From NCBI GenBank assembly GCA_023657465.1, contig JAGTJX010000003.1:375889-439888 (forward strand): 64,000 bases of DNA, in the 5' to 3' direction. Made by a program: the position numbers and the translations under genes. The notes under the pieces were generated by a model. The model was not told the DNA's origin, did no database searches, and worked only from the letters and a program-made list of their open reading frames with translations. Shown piece by piece: positions 60,308-64,000 of this stretch (position 1 is the stretch's first letter; each line of letters opens with the position of its first letter). The stretch is from Lysobacteraceae bacterium. GTDB taxonomy: Bacteria > Bdellovibrionota > UBA1018 > JAGTJX01.

Positions 60308-61426
60308 ATGACCTGGTGGAAAATCAGTCTAGGAATTGCATTTTTGCTCGTTTCTACCGTAGGGGTTTATGAATGGCTGGACAACGACGAGCCTGAACAT
60401 GAGCTAGGTACTTCAGTCGTCAATGCTGAGCCCTCACCTTCTCCTAAACCTAACTTCGCCTCAAGCTCTGAACATCTGAAACATCCCCCTTTTGAATGTC
60501 GGAAGCTCTACGACGAGATCTGTTACAAACCGAACAAAAAAGATCCTACCGGTAGATCCGCTCTCACTCCTGAGAGTGAGGCAAAAGTTTTGAGAATGTT
60601 TGAAGAGTTAGTCCGCGCTCACCCTCAAGAAACTCCTGACAAAATTGACGAACGACTTGTCAAAAAAATATATACCAAAGAACGCACACAAACTCTTCAT
60701 CGACTCTTCACAAGAACCAAACAACTTTTGGTAAAAATGATTTTAAAACTCACAGGCAAAAACCAAGAAGCGGGTGATTTCTACCGCGCTAGACTAGATA
60801 AAATCAAACTCGAACTCCCCCCACCTGCCACACTCTACTCAGACGAACGTGCCATTCTCACTGGAGATGACGCTCTCTTCTATGAAGTGGGAGATGTCCC
60901 TAGTAAGATCCGTATTGGGGGTGCACTCGTGAGTACCATCGATAGCCAATTCAATCTCATTCAAACTCTTGCTCACGAATTGGCACATGCACTCTCCCCC
61001 TGCTCGATCAGTAAGTCGAATATTTCTTGGGCATTCTATACTCGGGCACTGAAGTGCTTAGGATATACGAAGGAGAAGGTACTCATAGAATGCTCTCACC
61101 CAGGCAAGATGAACGAAATCATTGCAGATTGGTTTGCAGCTGGAGTGGTCGCTGAAATCATTCATGATGAAATGAACTCATTCAACTATGATGAAAAGAG
61201 AGCAGCCATCAAAAACTCAGTAAGAGATCTCTGCGACTATGGAACAGACACCACTCCTGATCCTAAGCACGATTGGAGTAAGGCCCACCCATCAGGCATT
61301 GAGCGAATTAATGGAATATTCGCACAGAATCCAAGGATTCAATCGACGCTACAATGCTTACCTCGTCCTCAGCAACAGAACTTCAGGATTCCTGGTGAGT
61401 GTTTTAAGTGGATAGAGCTCGAGTAG
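60308..61426 (+). CDS. Membrane-anchored zinc metalloprotease-like protein
   Basis: 372 residues. One N-terminal helix (WKISLGIAFLLVSTVGVYEWL) anchors it or serves as signal. The zincin motif HELAHALSP (H-E-x-x-H near residue 226) is followed by an Asn/Glu-rich region with NEIIADWFAAGVVAEI, in which the Glu/Asp could be the third ligand. Pro-rich and basic segments surround it. Family not identified, substrate unknown. A charged KNQ region links the two parts. Divergent from folE. Confidence 0.78.
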   Translation: MTWWKISLGIAFLLVSTVGVYEWLDNDEPEHELGTSVVNAEPSPSPKPNFASSSEHLKHPPFECRKLYDEICYKPNKKDPTGRSALTPESEAKVLRMFEELVRAHPQETPDKIDERLVKKIYTKERTQTLHRLFTRTKQLLVKMILKLTGKNQEAGDFYRARLDKIKLELPPPATLYSDERAILTGDDALFYEVGDVPSKIRIGGALVSTIDSQFNLIQTLAHELAHALSPCSISKSNISWAFYTRALKCLGYTKEKVLIECSHPGKMNEIIADWFAAGVVAEIIHDEMNSFNYDEKRAAIKNSVRDLCDYGTDTTPDPKHDWSKAHPSGIERINGIFAQNPRIQSTLQCLPRPQQQNFRIPGECFKWIELE

Positions 61427-61446
61427 AATCAGTCATACTGGCTGAT

Positions 61447-62715
61447 TTAGTCTTCACGACTGAAAATCATCAAAAACGCGTTCTTGTTTTTCATCGCTTG
61501 AGAATAAGGCTGAACAGGGTTAGCCAAATTTTTTGTTTTTCCACGGCATACTAGTTTATTTGGAGGCTCTCCCACCAAGTAACAAATATACTCAATCACA
61601 GTAGGGCTAGGCTCAGCAATATTTCCTGCATAAACCGAAAGCGATATCGTATCGAAATCTGAACTCCCATTGGGTCCTGGATTATAACCTAAGAATTCAA
61701 CATTTCGTTCTGCACCTGTCCCAGTCCAGTTTATCAGTCTTGTCGCAGTATATGGACTTGCTGAATCACCTGAATCATAAACTCCAAACTTAATTTTCAT
61801 CGTATTTCCAAGTGGGCCTTTAACTCCTTTCGGATCCATCTCCATTTTCTGAGATAGATATCCAGGATAAGCAGGAATAACATGAGTCACATTCCAGATC
61901 GTACGACTGAGTGTCTCTGGAGCAAATTTCTTCACAGCCTTCGGATGTTGCCAATACTTATCAATCAAATACGTCTCTGAAGCAAAGTGCCTATAATATT
62001 TTTCTGCTTTCTTTTCGAAACTTTGAATACTTGCCCTTGCATAATGTCCAATGACGAGATCCTTATTAAAATCCTCTAGAATAACTTTTTGCATTCTTCC
62101 ATTGATTCGAGAAGTTTTATGATCATTGCGTTGTAGGTATTTTAAAAATTCAATCTCATCATTGAGTGAGATTTTACTCTTCAATTCTTCAAGAGTTTTT
62201 GGCATTTTGATTTCGATACATATCTCTTCCCATTCTGTTTTGGGAAGAACGACGTTTTTTACATAATCGAGACAATCATCGAGTTTTAAGATTTTACTCC
62301 ACTTTGAAATCCCTGGAGGAAGCTCGTATTTACGTTCTTCTCTTGGAGTGAGTATTGGATCTACTTCTTTTCCCTCCTTCTCCTGCTCATAGGATGATTC
62401 TATCGCTTGAATGGGTGGCGGTGCAGGCTGATGGAAGTACTCTGCAGCAAACCCAACCTTAATGAGATTCAAAATACCTTCGCGAGTGATATTTGGGTTT
62501 CCAATTTGAGTTTTGAGTTGATCAATAAAAACGATGAAGGGAGATTCAGGCTCAATTCCTGGGATGAGTTTGTTCTCACAAAACTCAATTTGAGGTCTAA
62601 GTTTACCTAGGTTTGGATCATTCTCTTGGGCGTAAGCGCTCTTGGCTGAAAGATTCAAGACTATGCTCAGCAGAATCAATAGTGCATGTGTAAGCAAATT
62701 TCCCATAACCAACAT
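61447..62715 (-). CDS. Exported protein of unknown function (422 aa)
   Basis: About 422 residues from the ATG at 62715, opening a signal peptide (LLTHALLILLSIVLNLSAKSAYA-QEN). The frame is open for 50 further codons, without a signal there. The mature part has a Pro/Glu-rich N-terminal section, a central helical region (SLNDEIEFLKYLQRNDHKTS, NKDLVIGHYARASIQSFEKKAEKYYRHF) and a C-terminal cysteine-containing beta section (YICYLVGEPPNKLVCRG). No family is recognised. Divergent from the M48 protease, with 73 bases between the starts. Confidence 0.72.
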   Translation of the reverse strand: MLVMGNLLTHALLILLSIVLNLSAKSAYAQENDPNLGKLRPQIEFCENKLIPGIEPESPFIVFIDQLKTQIGNPNITREGILNLIKVGFAAEYFHQPAPPPIQAIESSYEQEKEGKEVDPILTPREERKYELPPGISKWSKILKLDDCLDYVKNVVLPKTEWEEICIEIKMPKTLEELKSKISLNDEIEFLKYLQRNDHKTSRINGRMQKVILEDFNKDLVIGHYARASIQSFEKKAEKYYRHFASETYLIDKYWQHPKAVKKFAPETLSRTIWNVTHVIPAYPGYLSQKMEMDPKGVKGPLGNTMKIKFGVYDSGDSASPYTATRLINWTGTGAERNVEFLGYNPGPNGSSDFDTISLSVYAGNIAEPSPTVIEYICYLVGEPPNKLVCRGKTKNLANPVQPYSQAMKNKNAFLMIFSRED

Positions 62716-62788
62716 AGATTTATCGGTTAATTTAAGTGAAAACGATAATAATTGACACAAACAGTCGAAAGATGGCATAAGGCTTTTC

Positions 62789-64000
62789 ATGAACCCCAAA
62801 ATCCAATTGTTAATATTGAGTTTTTTATTTTCCTCCCCATCTTCACACGCCCTATTTAAATTCAAATCAACAAAGATTGATCAGGTTTTAGTCCAGAAGC
62901 ACTCACCGCAAACTTCGATTCATCTTCAAATCAACGGTAAAGGAAAACGAAAAGAGATCATAGATCTCCCTCAGACTTCTCAAGAAGAGAATCGTAGATA
63001 CAATCCACCCCTTCATATCCAAACCATTGATTTTCATATTTCAATTAATGCAACCAGCAACCTTCCTGCAGGAAAATCTCTCAAAGCTACACTCAATGGG
63101 AAAATTATTTTTAAGGGTAAAGATGATTTCAAACTGAAATTAGAACCGATTTATATAGGCAAAACAAAATTCAAAAAGAAAAAAATCGATTGCTCAGGCC
63201 TCTTCTACATCTCACCTCACATGGGTCGACTTCTCATTAAAATTTACGATCAAAAAGGACTGAACTCATGTGCGATCGCGAAAACGGCAGATGTCGATCC
63301 AGCAATGATTGGTCAACGAGATTTGAGAGGCGATCACGGGAACTTCTACACCGTTAATCAAGACAGTGTACTGGGCGCTCAATATGCATATGAGTTTCGC
63401 AGACAAAATAAAGAACTCGTCCTAGAAGATCACCACCCTACTACTCAGTACGTACAGAACATGATGAATAAGATCGCAGATTCTTCAGACACTCCTTCAG
63501 TCCGTCCTCAAGTCTATGTCGTGAATGCGAATATTCTCAATGCCTTCGCACTGCCTGGTGGCCACGTGTTTGTTTTCAGGGGTCTTCTCGATAAGTCTCA
63601 GAATGAATCCGAAGTTGCAGGAGTGCTCGGCCACGAGTGGGCACACGTAACAACGAGACACGGTACCAAGGGCATGTCCCGTCACGTAAAAATAATGTTA
63701 GGTGTTTATACAACGTTCTTCGCAATCGGAATCGCTGGAAGCAAAAGTAAAAGCGAACTCATCCAATCCATCACTCCACTCCTTCAATATGCGACTCTTA
63801 TTGGCGGACAGTTGATCATGATGAATGCTTCTAAGAATCAAGAGCGAGAAGCAGATAAACTAGGCGCACAGTATGCTTGGAAGGCTGGATATTCTCCTTC
63901 AGGATTAGGACAGATGTTCGAAGTTTTCTCTACTGAGGATCCTTCTGGCAATAGCGGAAACTTCCTTGAGTCTGCTTTCCGCTCTCATCCCTATCACTCG
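62789..64000 (+). CDS. M48-family zinc metalloprotease (runs off the window)
   Basis: An ATG at 62789 opens an uninterrupted frame to the window end, at least 404 residues. It begins with a signal peptide-like stretch (PKIQLLILSFLFSSPSSHA). The first 170 residues are an extra beta-rich domain (WNPP-free, FKLKLEPIYIGKTKFKKKKIDCSG). From about residue 225 the M48 (HtpX/BepA/Oma1-like) protease follows: FALPGGHVFVFRG, HEWAH (His282, His286), and NQEREADKLGA supplying Glu354. A periplasmic quality-control or lipoprotein-linked role as in BepA is suggested by export; the C-terminus, perhaps with TPR repeats, lies outside the window. Confidence 0.88.
   Translation, partial: MNPKIQLLILSFLFSSPSSHALFKFKSTKIDQVLVQKHSPQTSIHLQINGKGKRKEIIDLPQTSQEENRRYNPPLHIQTIDFHISINATSNLPAGKSLKATLNGKIIFKGKDDFKLKLEPIYIGKTKFKKKKIDCSGLFYISPHMGRLLIKIYDQKGLNSCAIAKTADVDPAMIGQRDLRGDHGNFYTVNQDSVLGAQYAYEFRRQNKELVLEDHHPTTQYVQNMMNKIADSSDTPSVRPQVYVVNANILNAFALPGGHVFVFRGLLDKSQNESEVAGVLGHEWAHVTTRHGTKGMSRHVKIMLGVYTTFFAIGIAGSKSKSELIQSITPLLQYATLIGGQLIMMNASKNQEREADKLGAQYAWKAGYSPSGLGQMFEVFSTEDPSGNSGNFLESAFRSHPYHS

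Noticed and set aside
60548-61426. Secreted M48 protease call for the HELAH protein
   Set aside because: It has HExxH, but the E-x-x-A-D-x-x-G block typical of M48 is not present; it is kept as a zincin of unknown family.

Overview
The window is about 64 kb of chromosomal DNA of moderately low GC, densely packed with genes on both strands and with no rRNA, tRNA, CRISPR array or intact phage visible. Several things suggest a Gram-negative bacterium of the Bdellovibrio-like group (Bdellovibrionota/Oligoflexia): a TIGR02147-type regulator sitting with genes for secreted proteins of unknown function, a large number of signal-peptide proteins, outer-membrane barrel proteins, a B12-dependent ribonucleotide reductase and an OxyR/AhpC/AhpD peroxide module. 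This placement is an inference from gene content, not from a marker gene.

Layout. 0-5 kb: end of gmk, a bifunctional Rel/SpoT, a TetR regulator divergent from a PuuD-type membrane protein, and a REP-type (Y1) transposase unit bounded by 44-bp direct repeats. 5-9 kb: a secreted barrel protein, a trypsin-like protease, and divergent oxyR / ahpC-ahpD with an OxyR-like operator. 9-14 kb: a run of overlapping genes (thioesterase, AlkD-like repair protein, a DUF1295-DUF2177 membrane fusion, a frameshifted Ig/leucine-rich-repeat protein, an RlmM/FtsJ-like methyltransferase). 14-21 kb: desaturase, a dead DUF1428 gene, a DCC-SOUL fusion, a 2OG-Fe(II) oxygenase, a PhzF-like isomerase, a DEAD-box helicase with a tiny zinc-finger partner, and tag glycosylase. 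21-23 kb: a secreted protein that appears to join an ADP-ribosyltransferase-like domain to an intact Fic (AMPylation) domain. 23-27 kb: an ABC-2 exporter, FMN reductase, ApaG, a DUF2490 barrel protein, DUF1456 and YciH/SUI1.

27-42 kb is a decay zone. At least eight genes here carry frameshifts, in-frame stops or internal deletions (JmjC-like cupin, quinone oxidoreductase, F420-type NADP reductase, a secreted protein, VIT1/CCC1 transporter, TetR regulator, tyrosine recombinase, and a small secreted gene with an ACG start). They are interspersed with intact small genes (SDR, YdeI, VOC, DUF1905, DUF3820) and a secreted protein carrying 19 perfect in-frame AAST repeats. Two paralogous secreted ABM-like proteins lie opposite a WYL-type regulator with a palindromic operator between them.

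42-64 kb is mostly intact: nrdJ with a perfect NrdR-box-like palindrome upstream, a DsbD/ScsB-like reductase with a redoxin partner, a TIGR02147 regulator driving two secreted paralogues, DoxX, WecB, a LysR regulator, a SGNH hydrolase, a patatin phospholipase, a metallophosphoesterase, a tryptophanase, a 27-residue Cys/Gly-ended peptide overlapping a GRDP-like gene, folE, two zinc metalloproteases (the second runs off the window end) and secreted proteins.

The most interesting candidates for undescribed biology are the secreted ART-like/Fic fusion and the tiny Cys-rich peptide coupled to the GRDP-like gene; the DCC-SOUL fusion and the 12-bp-repeat surface protein come next.
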